Source: Bacteroidota bacterium
GTDB taxonomy: Bacteria > Bacteroidota > Bacteroidia > Palsa-948
Direction: 5' to 3'
Assembly (NCBI GenBank): GCA_003164895.1
Contig: PLUL01000074.1
Span: forward strand, 39,547 to 99,249
DNA: 59,703 nucleotides
Below, one piece after another: positions 26,052 through 33,414 of the stretch. The notes under the pieces were generated by a model. That model did no database searches. It was not told the origin of the DNA and saw nothing but the letters and a program-made list of their open reading frames with translations. Position 1 is the first letter of the stretch; each line of letters begins with the position of its first letter. The translations under genes were made by a program, and so were the position numbers.

Positions 26052-26744
26052 TTAAGCCTGCACCAAACTTAAAATAGATTCAAACAAAAATTTTCCATCT
26101 GTATTTCCAAGTTCAGTATCAGAAGCACGCTCGGGGTGAGGCATCATGCCAAAAACATTTTTCTTTGCGTTGCAAACTCCGGCAATGTTTTCTATGGAGC
26201 CATTGGGATTAGCTTCGGGAGTAATATTTCCTTTTTCATCGCAGTAGCGGAAAAGTATTTGTCCGTTTTCGTTCATCTGTTTTAGCGATTCGGCATCGTT
26301 AAAATAATTTCCCTCTCCGTGGGCGATTGGAATTTTCAGCGCTTTGTCTTTTGGAATGCCTGAAGTAATCAGCGTATGGTTGTTCTGCGTTTTGATAAAA
26401 ACATTTTTGCAGTGAAATTTTCTGTCGCTGTTGTGAAGTAATGCACCGGGAAGTAAACCTGCTTCGCAAGCAATTTGAAATCCGTTGCAAACTCCAAAAA
26501 CATATCCGCCTTTATCTGCAAACTCGCTAATTTTTTCCATGATAGGAGAGAAGCGGGCAATGGCTCCTGAGCGTAAGTAATCTCCGTATGAAAATCCTCC
26601 GGGAAGAATAATCATGTCGCATTTTTGCAAGCTTGTTTCTTTATGCCAAAGTTCAACTACCTCTTGTCCCATAATTTTTCTGAGAACATAGATCATATCG
26701 TGATCGCAGTTTGAGCCGGGAAAAATTACAACGCCAAATTTCAT
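26052..26744 (-). CDS. purQ: Phosphoribosylformylglycinamidine synthase, glutaminase subunit
   Basis: PurQ releases ammonia from glutamine for the FGAM synthase step of purine synthesis. At 230 aa it has FPGSNCDHD at the N terminus, the catalytic Cys in [10 protein letters not shown], and the His/Glu of the triad in [12 protein letters not shown] stand-alone PurQ implies a small PurL elsewhere, rather than the fused PurL of enterobacteria. It has its own promoter at 26766-26773. PurD is encoded 1.2 kb away on the same strand. Confidence 0.95.
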   Translation of the reverse strand: MKFGVVIFPGSNCDHDMIYVLRKIMGQEVVELWHKETSLQKCDMIILPGGFSYGDYLRSGAIARFSPIMEKISEFADKGGYVFGVCNGFQIACEAGLLPGALLHNSDRKFHCKNVFIKTQNNHTLITSGIPKDKALKIPIAHGEGNYFNDAESLKQMNENGQILFRYCDEKGNITPEANPNGSIENIAGVCNAKKNVFGMMPHPERASDTELGNTDGKFLFESILSLVQA

Positions 26745-26765
26745 AGTTGAATTATTATTTCAAAT

Positions 26766-26773
26766 CAAATCTA
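26766..26773 (-). promoter_or_regulatory. TAnnTTTG promoter of purQ
   Basis: The minus strand reads TAGATTTG, 21 nt before the purQ ATG. It overlaps the last codon of the upstream membrane-protein gene. Confidence 0.55.
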
Positions 26774-27757
26774 CTGAATAAATTGGTTGATAAATACTGA
26801 AATAATCAACAGTAAAAATAATATTTCGGCTATCCATTCTTTTTTTGCAAAAAGCAGAAAATTTGAGAAGAAAACAGAAAAAGGAATTGCAAGAAAAGAA
26901 AGATAAGAAATGGCATACGATGGTGCAATGAAAATGGAAATGAATGCAAGAATAAAAAAATAAAGCAACAGTAAAAGATTACTACGTGACTGAACAGTGC
27001 TTTTGTTCAGATCGGTGAGGAATCTTCCTGTGGAAAAAAAAGCCGCTATAAATAATAACACTATTTGCAGATACTCGGAAAAAGAGAATGCAAGCGAATT
27101 GAAAGATTTTCTTGGGGTGATGAGCGTGTAATAAATTGCATCGTACTGAAGCGAATCAAGTTTGTCATTCCAGAAATAATAAAAAACCAAAAACACCCAG
27201 GGCAGTAATATTCCGATAAAAGAAATCACCCATTCCCGCCAGATGAATGGACGAATAATGAGCAATCCAATCCAAAGAATGAAAATAAAAATGAGAGAGG
27301 GAATGTAAAATAGCGCAGCGAGAGAAATGAAAAATCCGCTGTCAAAAGCTTCGGAATAAGCAGTTTCTTTCCGGTAGGTCTGCATTAATTTATGGAGAGC
27401 TAAAAGCATGAAAAGATTTGCAATTACGATCGGGTGAAGCGAAAGCATTTCGGGCTGTAAACTCATCAACACAATATAAACTATTGCTGAGAGATAGGAT
27501 TTTGTTTCAGTAATTTCATTTTTTTCTACGATGTGATATATCAATATGGCTTCGCAAAAAATCAGCAGGAAAGAAATAAGTGTAAGTAAAAATGGATAAC
27601 GTGCAATTCCTGCAATCAATAATTTATAAAGCGGTGCAGCATGTTCAGAAAGCGGAACTACAGGATGAATAAATCCATAAGCCCATAAACATATCAACGT
27701 AACCGGAAGGAGTACAATTGATACTGCGCGATTATGTTTTATAAATCCTACTAACAT
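26771..27757 (-). CDS. DUF6427-like polytopic membrane protein
   Basis: This is a 328-aa integral membrane protein with about nine hydrophobic segments and no enzymatic motif that I recognise. The N terminus (MLVGFIKHNRAVSIVLLPV), the central SLQPEMLSLHPIVIANLFMLLAL and RPFIWREWVISFIGILLPW are typical of a Bacteroidota-only family that I know as DUF6427. The role is unknown; the family often sits near purine and small membrane-protein genes. A TATTTTTG promoter ends 4 nt from its ATG, suggesting a leaderless mRNA. Confidence 0.85.
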   Translation of the reverse strand: MLVGFIKHNRAVSIVLLPVTLICLWAYGFIHPVVPLSEHAAPLYKLLIAGIARYPFLLTLISFLLIFCEAILIYHIVEKNEITETKSYLSAIVYIVLMSLQPEMLSLHPIVIANLFMLLALHKLMQTYRKETAYSEAFDSGFFISLAALFYIPSLIFIFILWIGLLIIRPFIWREWVISFIGILLPWVFLVFYYFWNDKLDSLQYDAIYYTLITPRKSFNSLAFSFSEYLQIVLLFIAAFFSTGRFLTDLNKSTVQSRSNLLLLLYFFILAFISIFIAPSYAISYLSFLAIPFSVFFSNFLLFAKKEWIAEILFLLLIISVFINQFIQ

Positions 27758-27761
27758 GATT

Positions 27762-27769
27762 CAAAAATA
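27762..27769 (-). promoter_or_regulatory. TAnnTTTG promoter element 4 nt from an ATG
   Basis: The minus strand reads TATTTTTG, then AATC, then ATG (27757). A divergent element of the same kind starts 5 bp away at 27774. Confidence 0.6.
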
Positions 27770-27773
27770 TTTT

Positions 27774-27781
27774 TACATTTG
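27774..27781 (+). promoter_or_regulatory. TAnnTTTG promoter for the small membrane protein gene
   Basis: TACATTTG matches the consensus and ends 21 nt before the ATG at 27803. It lies back to back with the 27762-27769 element. Confidence 0.55.
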
Positions 27782-27802
27782 TTCAATCAAAATTTTACCC
27801 CT

Positions 27803-27997
27803 ATGTTATTATTTACCTGGACCGGACTGATGACAAAACTCCAACATTGTTTTGAATGGTCTTTCCGTTTGATGGAAGGACCCAACCGAAACGTAAATAT
27901 TATGTTCATTGTCATTGGAGCTATTGGGGCTATTTATTGGCTTACGAGACAAAATAAATATAATTCCGAAGCTGATCAGAACGGAACTATTAAATAA
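27803..27997 (+). CDS. Small single-pass membrane protein (DUF6341-like)
   Basis: This is a 64-aa protein starting MLLFTWTGLMTKLQHCFEWSF, with one hydrophobic helix (VNIMFIVIGAIGAIYWLTRQ) and a short charged tail. It resembles the very small DUF6341 proteins of Bacteroidota that neighbour DUF6427 genes, a match made from memory. The frame opens at a TTG eight codons upstream (27779), but that TTG overlaps the promoter, so the ATG is preferred. The function is unknown. It converges with purD, overlapping by 8 nt. Confidence 0.75.
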   Translation: MLLFTWTGLMTKLQHCFEWSFRLMEGPNRNVNIMFIVIGAIGAIYWLTRQNKYNSEADQNGTIK

Positions 27998-29264
27998 GGT
28001 CTTTTCCAATATCTTTTCTGTAATATTTTCCTTCGTAATTAATTTTTTCAGCGTTTGCAAAACTTTTCTTTAATGCTTCTTCAATTGTTTTTCCGTAAGA
28101 AGTAACAGCAATTACTCTTCCTCCATTGGTGATTATCTTTTCATCTTTTTCGGTTGTTCCTGCATGAAAAGGAATAGAATCTTCTATCAGATCCAAACCT
28201 GAAATTATTTTTCCTTTTTCGTAATCGCCCGGATAACCACCTGAAACCAGCATGACTGTTACAGCAGTTTGTTTGTCAATATCAATTTTTTTCTTGCCGA
28301 GAGTTTGTGTGGCGACTCCTTCAAACAAATCCAGTATATCAGATTTTATCCTTGGAAAAACAACTTCCGATTCTGGATCGCCCATTCGACAATTATATTC
28401 TATCAGGAATGGTTCGCCACCCACATTTATTATTCCGAAAAAAATAAATCCTTTATAGGTGATATTTTCCGTTTGTAATCCTATAATTGTCGGTTTGATA
28501 ATTTCTTCTTCCACTTTTATCATAAAAGTTGAATCGGCAAATGGAACAGGAGAAACTGCTCCCATACCGCCTGTGTTCAAACCAGTGTCGCCTTCGCCGA
28601 TGCGCTTGTAATCTTTTGCCGCAGGAAGAATTTTGTAATTCTTTCCATCCGTCAGAACAAACACAGAAACTTCAATGCCGGTGAGGAATTCTTCTATGAC
28701 AACTTTTTCACTTGCGTTTCCGAACCGTTCGTTCAGCAACATTTCTTCCAGCTCTTTTTTTGCTTCTTCAATTGTATGTGGAATTACAACACCTTTTCCT
28801 GAGGCAAGTCCGTCAGCTTTCAGAACATAAGGAGGAGAAAGTGTTTGAAGAAATGCAAATGCATCTGAAATGGTTTCTTTGGTGAAAGTTTTATATTTCG
28901 CAGTGGGAATATAATACTTCATCATGAATTGCTTGGAAAAATCCTTGCTTCCTTCCAGTTGTGCGCCATCTTTTTTCGGACCGATGACAGAAATATTTTT
29001 CAGCTTTTCATCTGCAAGAAAAAAATCATGAATGCCTTTCACCAGCGGTTCTTCCGGACCAACCACTACCATATTGATTTCATTTTCCAGAACAAATTTT
29101 TTCACCGCTTCAAAATCGGTTGGAGAAATATTTATGTTTTCCCCATATTCAAGTGTGCCGGCATTTCCGGGTGCAATGAAAAGTGAACCTAGTTTTTCGC
29201 TTAGAGCCATTTTCCATGCAAGTGCATGTTCGCGACCGCCGCTTCCTAACAACAGAATATTCAT
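27990..29264 (-). CDS. purD: Phosphoribosylamine-glycine ligase (GAR synthetase)
   Basis: This enzyme joins glycine to phosphoribosylamine using ATP in purine synthesis. It is 424 aa. ATP-grasp features are visible: MNILLLGSGGREHALAWK, VGPEEPLVKGI, PYVLKADGLASGKGVVIP, the Mg/ATP loop GDTGLNTGGMGAVSPVPF, and EYNCRMGDPESEVVFPR. The promoter at 29283-29290 gives it an independent transcript. Confidence 0.97.
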   Translation of the reverse strand: MNILLLGSGGREHALAWKMALSEKLGSLFIAPGNAGTLEYGENINISPTDFEAVKKFVLENEINMVVVGPEEPLVKGIHDFFLADEKLKNISVIGPKKDGAQLEGSKDFSKQFMMKYYIPTAKYKTFTKETISDAFAFLQTLSPPYVLKADGLASGKGVVIPHTIEEAKKELEEMLLNERFGNASEKVVIEEFLTGIEVSVFVLTDGKNYKILPAAKDYKRIGEGDTGLNTGGMGAVSPVPFADSTFMIKVEEEIIKPTIIGLQTENITYKGFIFFGIINVGGEPFLIEYNCRMGDPESEVVFPRIKSDILDLFEGVATQTLGKKKIDIDKQTAVTVMLVSGGYPGDYEKGKIISGLDLIEDSIPFHAGTTEKDEKIITNGGRVIAVTSYGKTIEEALKKSFANAEKINYEGKYYRKDIGKDLI

Positions 29265-29282
29265 AGTGTTCGGTTATAAAGT

Positions 29283-29290
29283 CAAAAGTA
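29283..29290 (-). promoter_or_regulatory. TAnnTTTG promoter of purD
   Basis: The minus strand reads TACTTTTG, ending 18 nt before the purD ATG. Confidence 0.55.
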
Positions 29291-29319
29291 AAAAGAAACA
29301 GGAAGTGAAACTTATTTTT

Positions 29320-30099
29320 TTATAATAATGAAGGAGAGAAATTGGTTCTTGGAGGTATGTCAAGAAACGGGTAAATAACTTTGGAAAGATAAAGTCCTTG
29401 TGGAGCAGCAAATTCAATGTTCGGCAGAGATTTCTTCGAGATGAGATAATTCTCGAATTCATCCACACTTATTTCTCCTGTTCCGATTTTGAGAAGCTTG
29501 GCGATAATTGCCCGAATCATTCCGCGCAAGAACCGATTGGAAGAAATTTGAATGCGCAGTTTATCGCCTTTGCTGTCAGAAAATAATCCTGCTGAACTAA
29601 TATTACAAATTGTACTTTCATTTTTGTCGGGAGATTTGCAAAACGCTCGGTAGTCTTTGTGTTTGGTCAATAAGGAAAGAGCTTGTTGCATTTTAACTAT
29701 ATTAAGTCCTTTGTCCAAATAAAGACAGCTAAAGTGATTCAGGAAAGGATCTTTGAAGGTATGAATGAAATAATCATAAGTTCTTTGTATTGCATCAAAC
29801 CTTGCGTGAGAATTATTTTCAACCGGAATAATATCAAATACGGAAATATCTTCCGGCAGTATTTTATTTAATCTGAATACAATCTCATCATTCAATTCTT
29901 GTTCTGAATCCAAATGGAAAAAATATTGACTTGCATGAACTTGCGCATCGGTTCTTCCGCAGCCCAAAATAGTTACAGAAGTGTTTAACAGTTTGCCGAT
30001 ATTTATTTCCAGCACTTCCTGAACGGTTAAATGAGGCGCGTGTTTTTGCCAACCGTGGTAATTGAAGCCGTAATATCCTATGTGGAAAAAATATCTCAA
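29320..30099 (-). CDS. truA: tRNA pseudouridine(38-40) synthase
   Basis: This enzyme makes pseudouridine at positions 38-40 of the tRNA anticodon arm. At 259 aa the N terminus IGYYGFNYHGWQKH and the catalytic Asp in GCGRTDAQVHASQYFFHLD are visible; the family usually has Gly where this one has Gln after GRTDA. The C-terminal FLRGMIRAIIAKLLKIG matches the conserved helix region. Its ATG overlaps the rsmI stop by 4 nt, so it is the last gene of a unit that starts at 32753. Confidence 0.94.
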   Translation of the reverse strand: MRYFFHIGYYGFNYHGWQKHAPHLTVQEVLEINIGKLLNTSVTILGCGRTDAQVHASQYFFHLDSEQELNDEIVFRLNKILPEDISVFDIIPVENNSHARFDAIQRTYDYFIHTFKDPFLNHFSCLYLDKGLNIVKMQQALSLLTKHKDYRAFCKSPDKNESTICNISSAGLFSDSKGDKLRIQISSNRFLRGMIRAIIAKLLKIGTGEISVDEFENYLISKKSLPNIEFAAPQGLYLSKVIYPFLDIPPRTNFSPSLL

Positions 30100-30770
30100 T
30101 CTTGTTTTCCTTCAACCACGATTACTATTTCACCTTTAACTGTCTTTTGAGAAAAATAGGCAATCAACTCTTGAAGAGTTCCTCGCTTGGTTTCTTCAAA
30201 TATCTTCGAGATTTCGCGTGATATGCTTGCTCTTCTGCCGCTTCCTAAATATTGTGCAAATTCTTCGAGAGCTTTTACCAAACGGAAAGGCGATTCATAA
30301 AAAATCATCGTACGTGTTTCTTCGGCAAGTTCTTTCAGTTTTGTCTGTCTGCCTTTTTTCTGTGGAAGGAATCCGTAAAACACAAATGATTCGCAGGGAA
30401 GACCTGAGTTGACTAATGCAGGAACAAAAGCAGTTGCACCGGGCAGACATTCCACCTCAATTCCATTTTTAATGCATTCACGCACAAGCAAAAATCCAGG
30501 GTCGGAAATTGCTGGAGTGCCTGCATCGCTTACTAAGGCAACAGTTTCTCCGTTTTTAATTCGCTCAGCAATTTCAGTAACTGTTTTGTGTTCATTGTGC
30601 AGGTGATGTGATTGTAATTTATTTTCTATGAAAAAATGTTTCAGTAAATGTCCGGTTGTGCGTGTGTCTTCGGCAAGAATTACGTTCACCTCTTTTAAAA
30701 TGCGAAGTGCGCGAAGCGTGATGTCTTCGAGATTTCCGATCGGGGTGGGGATGATGTAAAGTTTTGACAT
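30096..30770 (-). CDS. rsmI: 16S rRNA (cytidine(1402)-2'-O)-methyltransferase
   Basis: This enzyme methylates the ribose of C1402 in 16S rRNA. At 224 aa it belongs to the tetrapyrrole-methylase-like fold. Diagnostic stretches are LYIIPTPIGNLEDITLRALRIL, AEDTRTTGHLLKHF, and ALVSDAGTPAISDPGFLLVREC. It lies 6 nt after the M28 peptidase gene and overlaps truA in ATGA. Confidence 0.96.
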   Translation of the reverse strand: MSKLYIIPTPIGNLEDITLRALRILKEVNVILAEDTRTTGHLLKHFFIENKLQSHHLHNEHKTVTEIAERIKNGETVALVSDAGTPAISDPGFLLVRECIKNGIEVECLPGATAFVPALVNSGLPCESFVFYGFLPQKKGRQTKLKELAEETRTMIFYESPFRLVKALEEFAQYLGSGRRASISREISKIFEETKRGTLQELIAYFSQKTVKGEIVIVVEGKQD

Positions 30771-30776
30771 TTTAAT

Positions 30777-32108
30777 TTACTTCTGCAAAGTATCCGAAAA
30801 ATCAATTACCAATTTATATAATTCTTCAAATTTAGTCAAAGGTAATGTTTCGGGACGGTCGTAGATATCGTGATATGCTTTGATGCCTCCGAGCGTGTAG
30901 ATGTAAAAAGTTTTCACGCCCGCTTCTTCAAAAAAATAATGATCGCTGATACTTGCCTTGCCTCGCGGCTGAACGCTTGGCAGATACTTTTTTTCTTCAT
31001 TGATTTTAACCAGTTCGTCAAATTCTTTTTTGTGTTGCGTGGCGTTAACTACCTTGATTCCTTCATCACCTGTGCCGACAATATCAAAGTTGATTAAAAA
31101 CTTTATTTGATTTATATTAAATAGCTGGTGTTCAACATAATACTTTGAACCAATTAATCCAACTTCTTCTGCACCGAAAGCCATAAAAGCAACGGAATAT
31201 TTGAGAGGATGTTGTGAATAATATCTGGCAAGATTCAAGAGCATCGCGCAGCCACTGGCGTTGTCGTTAGCTCCTGGAAATTCTGCCTCTTCGTCCATCA
31301 TTCCAAGGTGATCGTAATGTGCGGTGAAGACAATAAATGAATCGGGATATTGTGTGCCTCTGATGTAGCCGATTACATTTTGGGATTGGTAGTTGGGGAT
31401 GAATTTACTTTCCACAAAAAAATAAAAATGCTCAAGTTGCTCATGCCAAATTTTATTTTCACAATCAGGCACTAGTAACTCGAATGTGGGAAATGAAGCA
31501 AGAGTTTGCGAGGCATCCCAAGTAAGTTTTTTATTATTGAAAATGACAATTGCTTTTGAGTGATAAGGATTTTGTTTTGCATTTTCAATTAATTTCATTT
31601 GACTTGATTCGCTTACCCCTTTACTGTCAATAACAATTACTTTATCGGAAAAATTATTTTTTTCAAATTCATTAAGATTTTTTTTAGATGACACAACGGA
31701 ACTATCAAACCATATAACTTTATAGTTACCGTATTCTGTATGTGGGGAATTTGGATTTACTAAAATAAAAGAGTCGGTTTCAAAATATTTGTCAATTCCT
31801 CTGAATCCCCAACCGAAGCCCCCGGGAAAAGTATTTACTGGAAAGGAAAATCTTTGATAGAATTCCTTCTCGATGGGCTTTAGACCAATTTTTTCAAATT
31901 GCTTTTTAATGTAATCAGCCGCGATACTATCCCCTTTCATTATATAGCCACGACCATACATGCTCGGAGAAGCAAGAGTGTCAACAATTTGGTGAGCGTA
32001 TTTGAGAACATCATTCTGGCAGTTGGCAGTCAGCAGTTGGCAGTTGGCAAAAATAAATAATGAATAACGAATGAATATCCGATTTGTGATTCGTATTTTT
32101 CGTATCAT
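30777..32108 (-). CDS. Secreted M28-family metallopeptidase
   Basis: This is probably a zinc-dependent aminopeptidase acting outside the cytoplasm. The two-metal site residues are seen in order: TAHYDHLG (His, Asp), PGANDNASG (bridging Asp), AFGAEEVGLIGS (catalytic Glu pair), NFDIVGTGD (Asp) and SISDHYFFEEAG (His). The N terminus is odd: the 35-bp heptamer block at 32017-32051 encodes FANCQLLTANCQ, which makes up much of the weak signal-peptide-like region. A degenerate AT repeat upstream encodes RIFIRYSLFIF. The true start or export signal may therefore differ from the ATG at 32108. It lies 15 nt after the 209-aa gene and 6 nt before rsmI. Confidence 0.9.
   Translation of the reverse strand: MIRKIRITNRIFIRYSLFIFANCQLLTANCQNDVLKYAHQIVDTLASPSMYGRGYIMKGDSIAADYIKKQFEKIGLKPIEKEFYQRFSFPVNTFPGGFGWGFRGIDKYFETDSFILVNPNSPHTEYGNYKVIWFDSSVVSSKKNLNEFEKNNFSDKVIVIDSKGVSESSQMKLIENAKQNPYHSKAIVIFNNKKLTWDASQTLASFPTFELLVPDCENKIWHEQLEHFYFFVESKFIPNYQSQNVIGYIRGTQYPDSFIVFTAHYDHLGMMDEEAEFPGANDNASGCAMLLNLARYYSQHPLKYSVAFMAFGAEEVGLIGSKYYVEHQLFNINQIKFLINFDIVGTGDEGIKVVNATQHKKEFDELVKINEEKKYLPSVQPRGKASISDHYFFEEAGVKTFYIYTLGGIKAYHDIYDRPETLPLTKFEELYKLVIDFSDTLQK
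32017..32051. repeat. Five-heptamer repeat block at the M28 peptidase N terminus
   Basis: The five 7-bp units on the plus strand are TGGCAGT, TGGCAGT, CAGCAGT, TGGCAGT and TGGCAAA, 35 bp in total. Its length and unit design match the blocks at 1304-1338 and 2243-2277, although the unit sequence differs. Confidence 0.8.
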
Positions 32109-32123
32109 TTCGTTTTTCGAAGA

Positions 32124-32753
32124 TTAAACAAATCGCCTTTGAACCAAGTCAATAAAATTCTTTGCGATAGGATTTTCCTCGTTCTCGTTCCATTTGTACA
32201 TATCTTTTAGATCAGCGATATAATTTTCGGCATCTGCGTATTCGGAGAAATTGTTTATCTGATCAACGGCAACATTATATTCCTTCATGTTCCCTTCAAA
32301 AAGCTCGTTAATGAACTGAAACTTTTCATTGATGCCAATGGAAGCTTTGAGATTAGTAATTTTTTTGTTGAAGAGTTTTTCTCCAACGCTTTCTTCTTCT
32401 GATTTCTTTTTTGATGCTTTAGTTTCCTTCTGAAGAGGTTTTTCAGAAATAGCTTCATGAGAAACTTCAGCAGATATTGATTCGGAAGAGAAAAGATCAA
32501 TAGATGATTCCTTGGAAAGTATTTCCTTTTTTGGAGGTTCTGGTTTAATAGATTTTTCCTCAATGATTATTTTTTCTTCCTTCGTAGATTCAATCTCTGG
32601 AGAAGTTTGAAATATATTGTCAGTATGTTTCAGAAGAATAGATTTTTCATGAAGTTCTCTTGCTAATTCAAGTAAAGCATCTTCTGAATTTGTTTCAGAA
32701 AATTTCTTCGCTAACTTGTATATCTCTTGTTTTATTTCCTCTTTGTTCTTCAT
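32124..32753 (-). CDS. Conserved Bacteroidota protein of unknown function, 209 aa
   Basis: There is no enzymatic motif. The N-terminal helical segment (KNKEEIKQEIYKLAKKF) is followed by a long Glu/Lys/Ser-rich linker (residues about 60-130) and a compact C-terminal domain of about 75 residues (LKASIGINEKFQFINELFEGN, then NYIADLKDMYKWNENEEN). The C-terminal domain looks conserved in this phylum. The open frame extends to 32954 across the divergent tdk promoter. I chose the ATG at 32753 because the upstream part is antisense to tdk and has no protein-like pattern. It is the first gene of the unit with the M28 peptidase, rsmI and truA. Confidence 0.8.
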   Translation of the reverse strand: MKNKEEIKQEIYKLAKKFSETNSEDALLELARELHEKSILLKHTDNIFQTSPEIESTKEEKIIIEEKSIKPEPPKKEILSKESSIDLFSSESISAEVSHEAISEKPLQKETKASKKKSEEESVGEKLFNKKITNLKASIGINEKFQFINELFEGNMKEYNVAVDQINNFSEYADAENYIADLKDMYKWNENEENPIAKNFIDLVQRRFV

Positions 32754-32775
32754 GAAAACGCAATTGAAAATTAAG

Positions 32776-32783
32776 TAGATTTG
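32776..32783 (+). promoter_or_regulatory. TAnnTTTG promoter of the tdk-murF/alr unit
   Basis: TAGATTTG matches the consensus and ends 46 nt before the tdk ATG at 32830. Confidence 0.5.
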
Positions 32784-32829
32784 TTGTGATAAATGTATAA
32801 ATAAAAACGTCATTGCAATAACAAACGAA

Positions 32830-33414
32830 ATGTTCCCCGAATATCCCATACACACAGGCAAACACCGAGGATGGATCGAAGTGATCAGCGGAAGCATGTT
32901 TTCCGGAAAAACAGTTGAACTCATCCGCAGGATCAGGCGTGCGCAAATTGCCAAACAGAAATTTGAAATTTACAAACCGATCATCGACAATCGTTACTCG
33001 GAAGAGAAAGTTGTTTCTCACGATGCGAACGAGATGCACTCCATCCCTGTTGCCTCTTCAAAAGATATTTTAAAACGGGTGAACGAACCGGAAATTGTTG
33101 GAATTGACGAAGCCCAATTTTTTGACATGGGTTTGGTGGATGTCTGTACCGAGCTTGCCAATAAAGGAATTCGAGTGGTTGTTGCCGGGCTGGATAAAGA
33201 TTACTTGGGGAAACCATTTGGTCCTATGCCCGCACTAATGGCTTCTGCTGAATATGTCACCAAGATCCATGCGGTATGCATGCGCTGCGGTTCTCTGGCG
33301 AATTTTTCTCATCGCATCACGCACGATGATTCGTTGATCGTGCTGGGTGAAAAAAATAATTATGAGCCGCTTTGCAGAGATTGTTTTAATACAGAATTGA
33401 AATCGGATAAATAA
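32830..33414 (+). CDS. tdk: Thymidine kinase (type II)
   Basis: This enzyme phosphorylates thymidine in nucleotide salvage. It is 194 aa. The P-loop GSMFSGKT is at residues 21-28, and the DEAQFF motif supplies the Mg/catalytic Glu. A zinc site is formed by CMRCG and the C-terminal CRDCF. It is followed with no gap by the murF-alr fusion gene, which starts with GTG directly after the TAA. Confidence 0.96.
   Translation: MFPEYPIHTGKHRGWIEVISGSMFSGKTVELIRRIRRAQIAKQKFEIYKPIIDNRYSEEKVVSHDANEMHSIPVASSKDILKRVNEPEIVGIDEAQFFDMGLVDVCTELANKGIRVVVAGLDKDYLGKPFGPMPALMASAEYVTKIHAVCMRCGSLANFSHRITHDDSLIVLGEKNNYEPLCRDCFNTELKSDK

Noticed and set aside
29935-30000. Loss of TruA activity because of GRTDAQVHA
   Set aside because: The catalytic Asp is present and only the following Gly is replaced by Gln. 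The rest of the enzyme is intact, so this is likely a tolerated variant.
32754-32954. 67-codon N-terminal extension of the 209-aa protein
   Set aside because: It overlaps the start of tdk on the other strand and the tdk promoter. The ATG at 32753 gives a natural start.
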